DNA of 64,000 nt from Galdieria yellowstonensis (GCA_026122205.1 JANCYU010000022.1:124001-188000), one strand, 5' to 3'; positions 8,870 through 19,153 are shown, counted from the first letter of the stretch. The notes: generated by a model from the sequence alone, not told the origin. Numbers and translations: made by a program.

Positions 8870-10045
8870 ATGACTTTCTTCTCTTCTTTTTGTAAAACTG
8901 CGTCTTCTGTTGTGAGACTTCAGAAAATGTCGCTGTCAACAATGAAAGCTTGTGTATTTCCTGGTGTAGGAGAGCCTATGCGGACAGAAATATTACCGAT
9001 TCCAAAACCTGGAGAAGGTGAAGTTCTCGTAAAAGTAGCGGCTTGCGGTGTTTGCCACACAGATCTACACGTAATAAAGGGCGAAGTAAAATTTCCAACA
9101 CCTGCAGTATTAGGGCACGAGATTTCGGGCACCATCGCGGAACTAGGTCCGGGAGTAAGGAGTGAGATGCTCAAAAAGAACCAAAGAATTGTTGCTTCAT
9201 TTATAATGCCTTGTGGATGGTGTCGTCTATGTTCTGTCGGTAGAGACGATCTTTGTGAAAGCTTCTTCAACTACAATCGATTAAAGGGTCAATTGTATGA
9301 TGGCAAGACTCGACTCTTTCGTGAAGACAATTCTCCCGTTTGGATGTATTCTATGGGAGGCCTTGCAGAATACTGCGTTGTTCCTGCAACTGCAGTATTT
9401 CCTATTCCAGACAATATGTCTTTGGATACTTCGGCTATTCTTGGTTGTGCAGTATTTACTGGTTACGGTGCAGTTCGTCATAACGCCGATGTAAGAATAG
9501 GTCAGACCGTAGCTGTGGTTGCAGCCGGTGGAATTGGTTTGAATGTGATCAATTGGAGCAAGTTAAGTGGTGCTTCTCAGATATTAGCGTTGGATGTGGA
9601 TGACAAAAAACTGGAATTGGCAAAACTGATGGGAGCAACTCATACTCTTCGTTCGGATAACAAAGACATTGTGCAACAAGTGAAAGATCTGACTCAAGGA
9701 CAGGGAGTTGATATTGCTTTTGAAGCTTTAGGAACTCGCCAAACCTTTGAATTGGCAATGGAACTGATTCGAGATAGCGGCAAAGTGGTAGCTATAGGCA
9801 TTGCTCCTGCAGGAACGACTGCTTCTGTAGACATACAAAGACTAGTAAGAAGAGGTTTACAAGTTGCAGGTTCCTATGGCGCTCGAGTTCGAGCAGATAT
9901 GCCGGAAATTGTCCGAATCGTTGCTTCCAATGATTCCTATAAAAAGTCAATTACTGCTGTTTATGAATTGGATGAAGCTAATCAAGCCTATGAAGACTTG
10001 AAAAATCGTAAAATTGTTGGACGTGCTATTGTAAAGATGCCTTAG
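8870..10045 (+). CDS. Zinc-dependent alcohol dehydrogenase (MDR family)
   Basis: Single exon, about 391 residues. It oxidises or reduces an alcohol/aldehyde pair with NAD(P). The catalytic zinc site is seen in CGVCHTDLHVIKG and GHEISG, and the structural zinc loop in CGWCRLCSVGRDDLC. The nucleotide fold shows VAAGGIGLNVINW and an acidic residue in LALDVDD, which favours NAD. The first ~24 residues (MTFFSSFCKTASSVVRLQK) are basic/hydroxylated with no acidic residue and look like a mitochondrial presequence; Met20 and Met25 are alternative starts for a cytosolic form. Substrate cannot be fixed from sequence. Confidence 0.92.
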   Translation: MTFFSSFCKTASSVVRLQKMSLSTMKACVFPGVGEPMRTEILPIPKPGEGEVLVKVAACGVCHTDLHVIKGEVKFPTPAVLGHEISGTIAELGPGVRSEMLKKNQRIVASFIMPCGWCRLCSVGRDDLCESFFNYNRLKGQLYDGKTRLFREDNSPVWMYSMGGLAEYCVVPATAVFPIPDNMSLDTSAILGCAVFTGYGAVRHNADVRIGQTVAVVAAGGIGLNVINWSKLSGASQILALDVDDKKLELAKLMGATHTLRSDNKDIVQQVKDLTQGQGVDIAFEALGTRQTFELAMELIRDSGKVVAIGIAPAGTTASVDIQRLVRRGLQVAGSYGARVRADMPEIVRIVASNDSYKKSITAVYELDEANQAYEDLKNRKIVGRAIVKMP

Positions 10046-10150
10046 TGTGTTACTTTTTAGTCAATAAAACATTTTGTGGAAGGAAACAAGTTGGAATTGC
10101 TTTGTGTACGGGGCGAATTGTTGTTATAGAAACATTGCGTTGCTTTGGTG

Positions 10151-11623
10151 ATGGAAGATATTCGAGACTTGGTTGCATTCAACGTGGACGATGGTTATAT
10201 AGAAGCACTCGTTCGTGGATATAAAAGTGTAAGATACTGTGCGATGGATCTGGAAATGGAGCACTGACGAATAAATACTCTAGTCTCTACTCACCTCGAT
10301 AGATTACGTCAACCTTACTCAGTGTGAGACTTTGGAAGATGTTCGTATGCACTTGAACGTGAGTTATTGGTTGGATAAATGTGTCAATTGTCTCTTATGC
10401 GGATGATTAGGGAACGGAATATTCGACAGTGTTACAGGATGAACCTAGTCCTCTAAGTCCCTCAGTGATTGCCGAAAAGTGTTCCGCCAAGTTAGTTTTG
10501 GACTTTCAGTATATTCGTTCACAAAGCACATACCCACTTACAAAGTTTCTCGACTATTTAACTTATCCCTATATGATCGATAACCTAGTGTTGTTGGTCA
10601 CCGGTACTCTGCACGAAAGAGATATTGGAGAGCTTTTGGAAAAGTGCAATCCTCTAGGCACGTTTCCTGCAATGGTAACTGGAAAACGAACAAAAAGCGT
10701 CCATAGAACTAATTGTTTATATAGTCAACGCTTTCCATCGTATCCACGCCCGAAGAACTCTACCGCGAGATTTTGATTGACACACCTTTAGCACCTTATT
10801 TTGCAGAATGTGTATCGTTTGACGATTTGACTGAAAGAAACATTGAAATTATTCGCAATGTTTTGTACAAGGCATATCTTGAGGATTTTTATCAATTCTG
10901 TAAAAAGATTGGTGGAAGTAAGTTGGTTGAGATATGCATGTGGATATTAGTATATATATTGTGGTCATTGTTTATTTAGCTACGGAGAAAATGATGTGTG
11001 AAATATTACAGTTTGAAGCGGATAGAAGAACCATCAATATTACTTTAAACTCGCTAGGTAAGATTGTGTTATCGCAAGAGCCATTGCAGTAATTACATGG
11101 AAACTAGGATCCAAGCTGAGTCGAGAGGAAAGAGAAAACTTGTATCCTTCGATCGGCAGCCTCGTAGGAAAACAATTGAGTCTTCTCATGCTTTAACTTG
11201 TATAAATCGTAGGTTCCCGAGGGAACATGGAAACTAGCGCGAGCAGAAGATGTGCAATCCGTGCATTCCATTTTGGAGTCTTATGATTTATTTCGTCGTC
11301 TTCTCCAAAGTTCTGCAGACAATCCTGGAAAATCTCTGGAAGACGCTTTTATTGAATACGAGGTTCGAATCAGTCCAAGTCCTTTGCTATGTTCGCTGAC
11401 GCCTATTTGACAGGTGCAACTATCCAAGAAAACTTTTGAGCAACAATTTCACTATGGCGTCTTTTACGGTTTTCTAAAACTTAGGGAACAAGAAATTCGA
11501 AATATATTATGGTTAGTGCTGACTTTGTTGGTCGACATGAAATAATAATTTATTGTAAGGATTTGTGAATGTATTAGTCAACGGCACCGAAGCGGAATCA
11601 GCAATTACGTTACTATCTTCTAA
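10151..11623 (+). CDS. VMA6: V-type H+-ATPase subunit d
   Basis: Nine exons: 10151-10228, 10284-10358, 10411-10674, 10725-10917, 10980-11057, 11108-11163, 11213-11362, 11414-11511 and 11560-11623; introns are 48-62 bp. The product is about 351 residues, exactly the family length. Subunit d couples the V1 rotor to the membrane c-ring of the vacuolar proton pump. Diagnostic parts are MEDIRDLVAFNVDDGYIEAL at the start, DYVNLTQCETLEDV, the FEADRRTINITLNSLG block and the end CISQRHRSGISNYVTIF. All joins keep the family alignment without gaps. Confidence 0.95.
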
Positions 11624-11842
11624 AAACACTATGGAAGTGGCGTATCACCATAAATATATATATTCTTTGAAAGCAGTTGTGGATTTTCATCTTATGACAA
11701 GGAAATTTTTCCAAGATTCTTCTCTTTCACAAAATGTCAAAAAAACCTTTACATTCGAGACAAAATACAGGTCCAAATCAAGTTGTAGGAAGCACCAGGA
11801 ATCTTCAATAAAATGCTTTCTATCTCATAAGCAATGTATTTG

Positions 11843-13627
11843 TCACGCATTTGTGTCCAGATAAAGTCTAAACGGATTGAAGGAATTCTCGAACAATTCA
11901 TCAAATGTATCCAAAGACACTTTTTCCAAAGAATCCGAGTCACACTTAGTATCCGTTACATGCTTGCGATATCGGACAATCCATTCCGTAACTCCAAACA
12001 AACCAGGCAACTCCTTTCCCATCTCTTCACTCTCGTTGAGGCATTTCCAAAATATAACAGGCTCCGAATGTATGCGAACAATGTCAAGCAATTCCACACA
12101 ACGGGTACATACCATCTCAGACTTCTCACTAGTCAAAAACATTTTAGCCTTTGAAGCGCAAGTGAAGATAGTCCCAACAAGCGTCTGAAGATAGAAACGA
12201 ATAAATGGCTGGGAGATATCTAACAGAAACTTGAGAGACTCGGCTATATTCTGAAAGCTGTTAGTTTCTATACATTTGGTGGATGCACTCATTTTCTCCA
12301 GTAACTCACAAAGACAAGGCAATAGACGCTGCAGGCGCGGATATATACGCTTATCGACAACTCGTAAAAAACCGACAAGATGAATACTCACAACCCGTCC
12401 AAGTTCATTCAGGTCAATAGCAAAAGAAGATGAACTCAAAGTACAGTAAGATATAATATCAATAACAGCATCCACTAGAGAATAAAACTCCGAACTGCAC
12501 CCCTCATCAAAGCAGTCCTTGGAACGTGTCTTGATTTTTTGAATAAAGTGAATAATACACTCAAGTAGTGCTTCTATCAATTTTGGCTCTCGAAAACGAC
12601 AAAGAACTCGCAGAATAATGTAGAATGAAGACTTGTGCTCTTCCACTACAAAGGAGGAACAACGATAAATGAGCAACTGGAAACACTGAATAGTTTGAAT
12701 ACGTCGCTGCCTATCAAAATCTTGTGACAAGGGGACAAGCAATGTTAATAATGATGATATATGGCTTTCAAGATCTTCCACATTCATCAACAATAAACAG
12801 TACTTGATTAAGAATGATAGAAAGCTTGAATGCCCTGATGACATCTTATTCTTTCGTTGATGATCTTCGTACCGGAGAGTCTTTATAAATAGAGGTTGTA
12901 GACTAGGCCACAGCTGACCTGCTAAGCAATGCACGTCTTGTACTCTTTTGTAAATGCCTAACAGTTGGATAGAACGGGTCACCGTCCAATAGACAGAATT
13001 CTTCTTATTTGCTACACTTGGGCCTGCTTCCCAGGGATCTATTTTTTCTTTTGAAAATTCTTCTAATTTTACCCAAGATATATCTTCTGGTGATAGCCAA
13101 TAACATAGAAATAAGCAAATATAAAAAATTTCAGGAGCAAAAATGCCAAGTGTCTTGGGTCTCTTCACCGGAACTTGCAACAACTTGACAAATAATAAAA
13201 TAACTATACGAAGCAACGATGCTTCCAATTCAAAGAGCCTACTCAAATCTTTGCCATACCCTTCGAAAAGTAGTAAGGATGAAAACTCCAGTAATTTTTT
13301 CAGCACCACTTCTACGCTGTCCGAGTCCAGCTCTTCTTCGCACGGCAAAATATGTTGCAAGGCAAATTCCAAAAAGCTTAGGGTGGCACTATCGTAATTC
13401 TCATATGTCGAAGTTTCACAGTATTTTCTAACCAACCCTAACAACAGATACAAAGTATTGACGTCACTTTTTTCTCCGTCCAGAAAAACCTCCCTAAAGC
13501 CTAATTCTTTCCATATCTTCCGAAAACTACCAACAAGTTCATTTGTTTCAACCTGCTCTCTACTCGACTGCAAAAGGAGTTGGAAAACTTCATCTACGTT
13601 TCTTTCTTCGTTTTCCTCACAACTCAT
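11843..13627 (-). CDS. Helical-repeat protein, possibly TELO2-interacting protein 2 (TTI2)
   Basis: Single exon, about 594 residues from ATG 13627, which leaves 56 bp to the divergent gene at 13684. The frame is open further upstream, but that part would overlap the neighbour. The protein is almost wholly alpha-helical with HEAT-like leucine-rich pairs and no enzyme motif. A central block (DPWEAGPSVANKK, then QLWPSLQPLFIKTLRYEDHQ) recalls the TTI2/DUF2454 region that binds TELO2-TTI1, the complex that matures PI3K-like kinases. That name is a weak inference; another HEAT protein is possible. Confidence 0.45.
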   Translation of the reverse strand: MSCEENEERNVDEVFQLLLQSSREQVETNELVGSFRKIWKELGFREVFLDGEKSDVNTLYLLLGLVRKYCETSTYENYDSATLSFLEFALQHILPCEEELDSDSVEVVLKKLLEFSSLLLFEGYGKDLSRLFELEASLLRIVILLFVKLLQVPVKRPKTLGIFAPEIFYICLFLCYWLSPEDISWVKLEEFSKEKIDPWEAGPSVANKKNSVYWTVTRSIQLLGIYKRVQDVHCLAGQLWPSLQPLFIKTLRYEDHQRKNKMSSGHSSFLSFLIKYCLLLMNVEDLESHISSLLTLLVPLSQDFDRQRRIQTIQCFQLLIYRCSSFVVEEHKSSFYIILRVLCRFREPKLIEALLECIIHFIQKIKTRSKDCFDEGCSSEFYSLVDAVIDIISYCTLSSSSFAIDLNELGRVVSIHLVGFLRVVDKRIYPRLQRLLPCLCELLEKMSASTKCIETNSFQNIAESLKFLLDISQPFIRFYLQTLVGTIFTCASKAKMFLTSEKSEMVCTRCVELLDIVRIHSEPVIFWKCLNESEEMGKELPGLFGVTEWIVRYRKHVTDTKCDSDSLEKVSLDTFDELFENSFNPFRLYLDTNA

Positions 13628-13683
13628 TTCGATGGAAATGGCGCGTTTTAATTTCGCTGCGCATTTTTCTTTCCTGTTGGCTG

Positions 13684-14670
13684 ATGAGTCGTGCGGTATT
13701 TGAAGATGTTTGGAAGGAAGTATTTTTGGCTGGCACAGACTGGGACCAGTTTGGAGAGGTTGCAAAGATTGACTGGGACTTTGGTCACTTAGATGAAGCT
13801 CTTGAGGATGGTGATCTTTCGTCGGGGAATGTTTATCTCTTTGGTTGCACGGAGCGTAAGTTGATGGTTTTTTATGTATCCGTGGCAGAAAACTGAGTGA
13901 TGGTTGGAATAGCTCAGCTTATCAAGTTGGGTGAGAAAGAAACGATAGTTCCTATTCCAGCTATTGTTGCCATCCAAAGCAAGAGACCGCCTCCTTCGTA
14001 TGTCGGGATAAAGTCTGTCCAACGTGTCGAAGAAGAAATAGTTCCTATGGAACGTATGAAGATGGGTTGGTATCCTTTTATTCCCATGAATACTTTGTAA
14101 GTACTGATTTTCAATTTTCAACTGCTTTATTCATACTTTTGAAGGAAAAGCCCAGAGAAGTGGAAGCCACGAGTATATGTCTTAAAGTGTGAACAAAGAA
14201 GGGCAGGACTGCGCAACTTGAGTCAAGATTCTTTGAAGAAATATGAATATGTATTGCCATATATTGTTTATCCAGACAAGCAAGAGGATGACGCGGATTT
14301 AGAAACAACTGTGAATGTAGTTGCTGAAGTTCCTGAACGCAACCAGCCTCTTGTATTTGAATATGATTGGGAACTAGATGAGTTGGATGAGTTTGTTGCT
14401 GAGAAGTTGAAGGAAGAAGATCTTCCTGAAAGTGCTGCGGAATCTCTCAAGGAGAGTATTCGTTCGGAAGTAAACAATGCTAAGAAGAAAAAGAGAGAAG
14501 AAAAAGAGAGAAAAAAGTCGCTCCTGGACAACTTATCTGAAGAAGAGAAGGAGTCTTTAAAGAGCCAACGTGTTATCAAGTTTTATCCTCAAGGGGAGGA
14601 TCCTGATATTCGTCAGTGTAAGACTTCTTTTATTAATCGCTATTATGGACACGCGCAGGAAGTTCGTTGA
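13684..14670 (+). CDS. Conserved protein of unknown function, 298 residues
   Basis: Exons 13684-13855, 13898-14096 and 14145-14670 (introns 42 and 48 bp). The N-terminal half is compact: VYLFGCTE, then VPIPAIVAIQSKRPPPSYVG, then IKSVQRVEEEIVPMERMKMG and WYPFIP. This looks like a conserved domain with a Val/Ile-rich beta core. Residues ~180-260 are charged coiled coil (Lys/Glu-rich), and the end reads KTSFINRYYGHAQEV, which also looks conserved. I believe a eukaryote-wide family is involved but cannot name it. No signal peptide or transmembrane helix. Confidence 0.7.
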
Positions 14671-14768
14671 GTATTCTTTACACCATCTCAACTATTTTTT
14701 TGTAACTTTATATTCAGCTATAAAATACGTCACAAGTTATTTCGCGAGGAAAATTTCTGCAAAGAGGA

Positions 14769-14778
14769 GGCGCCAAAA
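14769..14778. promoter_or_regulatory. E2F-like GGCGCCAAAA element
   Basis: The minus strand reads TTTTGGCGCC, close to the E2F/DP consensus TTTSGCGC. It lies 47 bp before the glucokinase ATG. A single short motif can arise by chance. Confidence 0.3.
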
Positions 14779-14824
14779 TTCTTTACGGTGGCGTCGCATT
14801 TTTCGTGTTTTCCTGTGATTGTTG

Positions 14825-16092
14825 ATGTCTGCGATATTTCTTGTTGGAGATATTGGAGGCACAAACTCGCGTTTTTCACTGTTTCAAGTAGAAGGAATAC
14901 AAGACGACGTTCGGAAACATCGCGCACTTTACTCTGAAAATTTCAAGAACGAAGGTTATGACCACTTTGCTGCTGTAGTTACACAGTTTCTCAACGAAGC
15001 AAGTAAAATTCTCGGCAAATACGTAAAACCTACGAGTGCGTGTTTTGCAGTGGCAGGTCCAGTAACGAATGATAGAGTTAGTTTCACTAATCGAAATGCT
15101 TGGATCATTGATGGTAGAGAACTGGAACTCGCGTTGGATATACCTGCTGTAGTACTCGTAAACGATTTTCAGGCAAACGGTTATGGAGTTCTCACTTTGA
15201 AAGAAGAGGAGTACTGTGTGATTCAGGAAGCATCACCAAACTATAGTGCGCCTATTGCCTGTGTTGGTGCGGGAACTGGATTGGGAGAGTGTTTCCTAAC
15301 GCCTTCAGCTGGTAGATATGAAGCTTGGCCTAGTGAAGGTGGTCACGTGGAGTTTGCTCCTTTATCAGATTTACATAGTGAGCTTTTAACGTTTCTTACC
15401 AAAAAGTTCAACTCGAATCGCGTATCCGTGGAACGTGTGGTAAGCGGGAAAGGCTTGGAAAACATCTACGAGTTCCTTCGGGAAAAGTTTCCAGAAGACA
15501 TCAATCCAATACACGATGAAAGAATTCTAAAAGCAGCAGAAGGAGCACGACTGATTGGATCACTTGTGTACGATGATAAACTTTGTGGAATGGCAATGGA
15601 TATTATGTTCGAACTTTATGGTTCCGAAGTAGGGAATGTAGCTTTAAAATATCTTCCTTATGGAGGTATTTATATTTGTGGTGGTATTGCGCCAAAGAAT
15701 ATCGAAAGGTTGAGGGATTCGAGTAGCGGTTTTATGAAATCTTTCCGGAACAAAGGTCGAGTTAGTCCACAGTTAGCACGGGTGAGTTGATTTGATATCA
15801 AAGATGATAATGAGTTTCGGTTGAATATTTGTAGATTCCTGTTTATGTTGTTCTTGTAGAAGACTTGGGTCTTCGGGGCGCACATTTGGTTGCGTATCGC
15901 CTTTGGCGGGATGGAAAGACTTCGATAGCAGATGAGACCCAGAAAGGTAGTTTAGACAGTATGTTGCTTTTCTCTTCCCAAAGCAACAACTTTGAAAAAA
16001 CTTCACAATGGTTCCATTATGCTTTGGCATGTTCTTTTGGTGCAGTTGTTGCATCTTCCATGTTTTATCTACTGCAACGTTGGAAAAGTTGA
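14825..16092 (+). CDS. GLK: Glucokinase (bacterial Glk type) with C-terminal membrane anchor
   Basis: Exons 14825-15781 and 15835-16092, about 404 residues. It phosphorylates glucose with ATP, the entry to glycolysis. Motifs of the PF02685 family are the phosphate-1 loop VGDIGGTNSRF at residue ~8, VLVNDFQANGYG with the catalytic Asp, and VGAGTGLGE. The last exon adds a tail that the bacterial enzyme lacks: about 22 hydrophobic residues (WFHYALACSFGAVVASSMFY onward) followed by QRWKS. This is the form of a tail-anchored protein, likely held on the mitochondrial outer membrane or ER facing the cytosol. ATG 14825 follows an upstream open frame without ATG. Confidence 0.9.
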
Positions 16093-16114
16093 TGTCGTTG
16101 GAAATAAAACGGTA

Positions 16115-17236
16115 ATGCTTGCGAGGAGAATGATGATTGGTGGTTGGAAGAAACCAACGGGAATGTTGTTATCTTGTCGAGTTTTCCAACGAAAATGGAC
16201 AAGTTTTGTGCTGTTCATACTCGTGTTGTTTTTAGTTTTCAAACTTTTCTTATTTCAGGAACCCCACGGTGGAGGAACAGCTGTGTCAGGCTCGCACTTT
16301 GCCAATAGTTCAAAGGTAGTTGTTGCCTACTGCAGAGGAGATTGGGCTCGAGATGGTCTCTTTCAACTATTTAATATTTCGGATAATAGATGGTACTTTG
16401 TCTTGGAAGAAGAGCCAACGAGTGCAACCTTGGTGGCACATTCTGCTTGGGGCACTTGTACTGGAAAGTATCCAAACGCCACGAAAATATTTATTGATAT
16501 GGAACCCAATACTCATCGAGGTAGTGAAAATCACATTACAGTTAGTACAGTGAGACCATCGGACGCTTTGTCGACCAATGTTCTCTATGTACCTTATGCT
16601 CTATGGTCCTTTGCCGAAAGAAAGGCAGCGTCGACTAGTGACTTGTTAAGAACATATTCTTATTCGGAAGCGGAACAAAAGTTCAAAGAGAAGACCAAAT
16701 TTGCTGCTTTTGCTGCACGATATTGTTCGAGAGATAACAAGCAAGGCGAGACTAGAACACGTTTTTTTGATATGGTTTCGACCAAATACAAGTCTGTCGA
16801 TGCTTTAGGGAATTGTCGTCACAATGTGGATCCTCCAACACAAGTAGAGCCACCTTTTGATAACCACAGAGATATGGTTATTTCGTGGTATCGTCCATAT
16901 AAATTCACACTTTGCTTTGAAAATACGCAGTTGATGGGATATATTACTGAAAAGCTTTTCAATGGATTGCTTGCGGACACGGTTCCTATCTATTGGGGTA
17001 CTCCTGATATCGATGAACTTGTGAATACAGATGCAATCATCGTCTGTAATGAAGAAGGCGACAATACATTCCATTCTTGCATAGATGAATTGGTTGCTTT
17101 GGATAGAAATGCAAGTTTATGGATACAGAAACTGCAAGCCCCATTATTTAGAAATGGAACTCTTCCTTTATGGTTACGGTGGAATTTTTATTCCGAGCAG
17201 TTGTTGTCAATGCTTGAGAAGTTTCTCCAAACCTAG
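16115..17236 (+). CDS. GT10 alpha-fucosyltransferase-like enzyme
   Basis: Single exon, about 373 residues from ATG 16115, only 22 bp after the glucokinase stop. A short cytoplasmic N-terminus and one helix at residues ~28-47 (FVLFILVLFLVFKLFLF) give the type II topology of Golgi glycosyltransferases. The C-terminal half carries the GT10 signature YKFTLCFENTQLMGYITEK followed by DTVPIYWGTPD, which binds GDP-fucose. Several N-glycosylation sequons are present. The acceptor sugar cannot be told. Start choice is uncertain because the frame is open upstream. Confidence 0.88.
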   Translation: MLARRMMIGGWKKPTGMLLSCRVFQRKWTSFVLFILVLFLVFKLFLFQEPHGGGTAVSGSHFANSSKVVVAYCRGDWARDGLFQLFNISDNRWYFVLEEEPTSATLVAHSAWGTCTGKYPNATKIFIDMEPNTHRGSENHITVSTVRPSDALSTNVLYVPYALWSFAERKAASTSDLLRTYSYSEAEQKFKEKTKFAAFAARYCSRDNKQGETRTRFFDMVSTKYKSVDALGNCRHNVDPPTQVEPPFDNHRDMVISWYRPYKFTLCFENTQLMGYITEKLFNGLLADTVPIYWGTPDIDELVNTDAIIVCNEEGDNTFHSCIDELVALDRNASLWIQKLQAPLFRNGTLPLWLRWNFYSEQLLSMLEKFLQT

Positions 17237-17413
17237 AGAGATGCTTGTGAGATGGATAACAATGTGGTTGGAAGGTAACTCGTGTTCATATACGAAGGAA
17301 AACAAGAGCGATTCAATTGGCCCGTCTTTGCCTCCGCCGTCGATCAATTCGTTGCGTTGGAGATTAAGGCTGAGAAGGAGCAGTAGTTCGCTTCCGGAGC
17401 CTGAAACAAACAC

Positions 17414-17455
17414 TCATATATACATATACATATATATATTTCCTATATATATAGC
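17414..17455 (+). promoter_or_regulatory. TATA-rich promoter region of eL30
   Basis: Overlapping TATATA runs lie 11-52 bp before the eL30 ATG. They may supply the TATA element of this highly expressed gene. Confidence 0.4.
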
Positions 17456-17465
17456 TATTCTTCAA

Positions 17466-17856
17466 ATGGTTTCCAAAAAGACGAAAAAATCCACCGAAAC
17501 AGTCTCTTCAAGATTGGCTCTCGTTATGAAAAGCGGAAAGACCACGTTGGGCTTGAAAAGTACGTTGAAGAGCCTTCGTCAGGGAAAAACAAAACTCGTG
17601 GTCTTGGCAAATAACTGTCCTCCTCTTGTGCGCTCACAGATTGAATATTACTGTCTACTCGCCAAGTGCAACGTACACCACTTTCAAGGGAGTAAGTTGC
17701 GAGGATACGAATTGAGAATCAAGCCCCACTTACTTGTCGTGGTTAGATAACATAGAACTAGGAACCGCTTGTGGAAAATACTTCCGTTGTGCTTGTTTAG
17801 GAATTTTGGACCCTGGTGACTCTGATATTCTCAAGGTGGTGGAAGAGACAGCTTAA
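17466..17856 (+). CDS. RPL30: 60S ribosomal protein L30 (eL30)
   Basis: Exons 17466-17691 and 17747-17856 (intron 55 bp) give 111 residues, the normal length. It is a large-subunit protein of the cytosolic ribosome and binds kink-turn RNA. Typical parts are LALVMKSGKTTLGLKSTLK, KLVVLANNCPPLVRSQIEYY and, across the splice, NNIELGTACGKYF and ILDPGDSDI. The acceptor at 17746 restores the family sequence exactly; a second AG 10 bp later would delete three conserved residues. Confidence 0.95.
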
Positions 17857-18316
17857 GTGTTTTCCTATCCTAGCGCTTCTTGTCTTTGCTTTTCATATAA
17901 ATACTTTGTGAATGAAATTCACGGATACAAGTCTTGTTTTCAGCTCGGTTAGTGCTAGAAAGTTTGAAGTCGCATTGTTTCCCTTACTCCAGTCATGACA
18001 AAGTCTGGGTTTGTTTTAAACTACTTGCACGTCTCGGTTCCACGACTAGTGCTGGATTAGGCGAACTGAGCAGTCTGTTCTAGTTGTTTATGAAAACAAA
18101 AGATATCACAAGGTTGCTTGAAAGCAGTGTGAGAAATACACACTAGTAGTAAATAGGCACCCATTCAGTTTTTATCGTGCCGATGGAAAACCTTAGTAAC
18201 AAATATGCTCTAGTATCCAAAAAAGGGGAACTTTTGGAGAAAGGCTTGGTCGAGAGTCGTTGTTCTTCCTTCTCGTTCAAGTTGAGTTCCAAAGTGAATT
18301 GTGCCAAACTTCTATA

Positions 18317-18319
<3 letters not shown>

Positions 18320-18361
<42 letters not shown>
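18320..18361. repeat. (AT)21 microsatellite
   Basis: Forty-two bases of uninterrupted alternating AT in intergenic DNA. Confidence 0.95.
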
Positions 18362-18363
<2 letters not shown>

Positions 18364-18584
18364 CACATAATAGGAGCCAACAAAGTGTCTTGCCATGTTG
18401 TTCCGTCGTCATTTTCGTAAAACAACAACTCCGCCTCCACACGCCAAAATGCCGCAAATCTCGCCGTTTCCATTGGACATTTCGAAGTTTCCTTTTCTGT
18501 GATTACGACGAGGAAATCCGCCGCTTGTATTGGAAACTATAGAAGAGTGGATGATTGTGCATCATTTGTCGCAACTTGAGGCCC

Positions 18585-18592
18585 TATAAATA
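18585..18592 (+). promoter_or_regulatory. TATA box of the small zinc-finger gene
   Basis: TATAAATA, 92 bp before the ATG at 18684. A nearer ATG at 18596 lies too close to this box to be within the expected transcript. Confidence 0.5.
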
Positions 18593-18683
18593 CGAATGAG
18601 ACGTGCAAAAAGTCTACCTCTGCTCTCTGCAGGTAGCGAACACGAAAGAGTTGTGGTATCCTTGAACAGTACAAGAAGAAGGT

Positions 18684-18944
18684 ATGTCTGTCGTCGGTGG
18701 TTTGATCAGTATGAAGACTTCTCATCGTTGGATTAGCTTGAATTCTTTATGTATAGATAGAAGCTCACCTATGAATACTTTAGCATCGATTGAAGTTATT
18801 TTTTCCTCTCTCATAGAAACTGCAGGTTGTGCAAATTGTGGTAGAAAGATAATATTTCAAGTAAGGCCGGGTTTAGAGATGAACAGTGAAAGGTTTTGTA
18901 GTTTGGACTGTTATTCAACCAAGATGCTTCAAGAAGAAGATTAA
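18684..18944 (+). CDS. Small FCS-like zinc-finger protein
   Basis: About 86 residues from ATG 18684. The C-terminal half has CANCGRK, 18 residues, then FCSLDCYSTKM, a C-x2-C...FCS-x2-C pattern as in plant FLZ and MYM/TRASH-type zinc fingers, which act as protein-protein contact sites (FLZ proteins bind SnRK1 kinase). The ligand pattern is seen; the FLZ name is inference. An alternative gene model starts at ATG 18596 and splices 18682-18736, joining in the same frame and replacing the first ~17 residues. Confidence 0.6.
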   Translation: MSVVGGLISMKTSHRWISLNSLCIDRSSPMNTLASIEVIFSSLIETAGCANCGRKIIFQVRPGLEMNSERFCSLDCYSTKMLQEED

Positions 18945-19153
18945 TTATTTGTGAAGGTTATACTGGCACAAGAAAGCTTCTAACACTTATCTTTAAACAA
19001 TAAACTATATCTAATGTCAACATAGAGGAAAATCCTTTATAGTCTTGCCTCATACTATTTCAAGATTGTACACAACTATTCCAACCTACTTGCAAAGCGT
19101 TTTCTACGTTTGGTCATTCCTATCGTTGATAAGGAACAACTTTGGGCATTGGA

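Larger units (their letters stand above)
17857..18683. other. Long intergenic stretch with (AT) tract
   Basis: Contains the eL30 3' UTR, an (AT)21 tract and the promoter of the small zinc-finger gene. Open frames across the AT tract only encode Tyr-Ile repeats and are not accepted. No RNA gene recognised. Confidence 0.5.

Noticed and set aside
18177..18542. Open frames on both strands through the AT tract
   Set aside because: Across 18320-18361 both strands encode only alternating Tyr-Ile; flanking parts match nothing and the frame exists because AT repeats lack stops.
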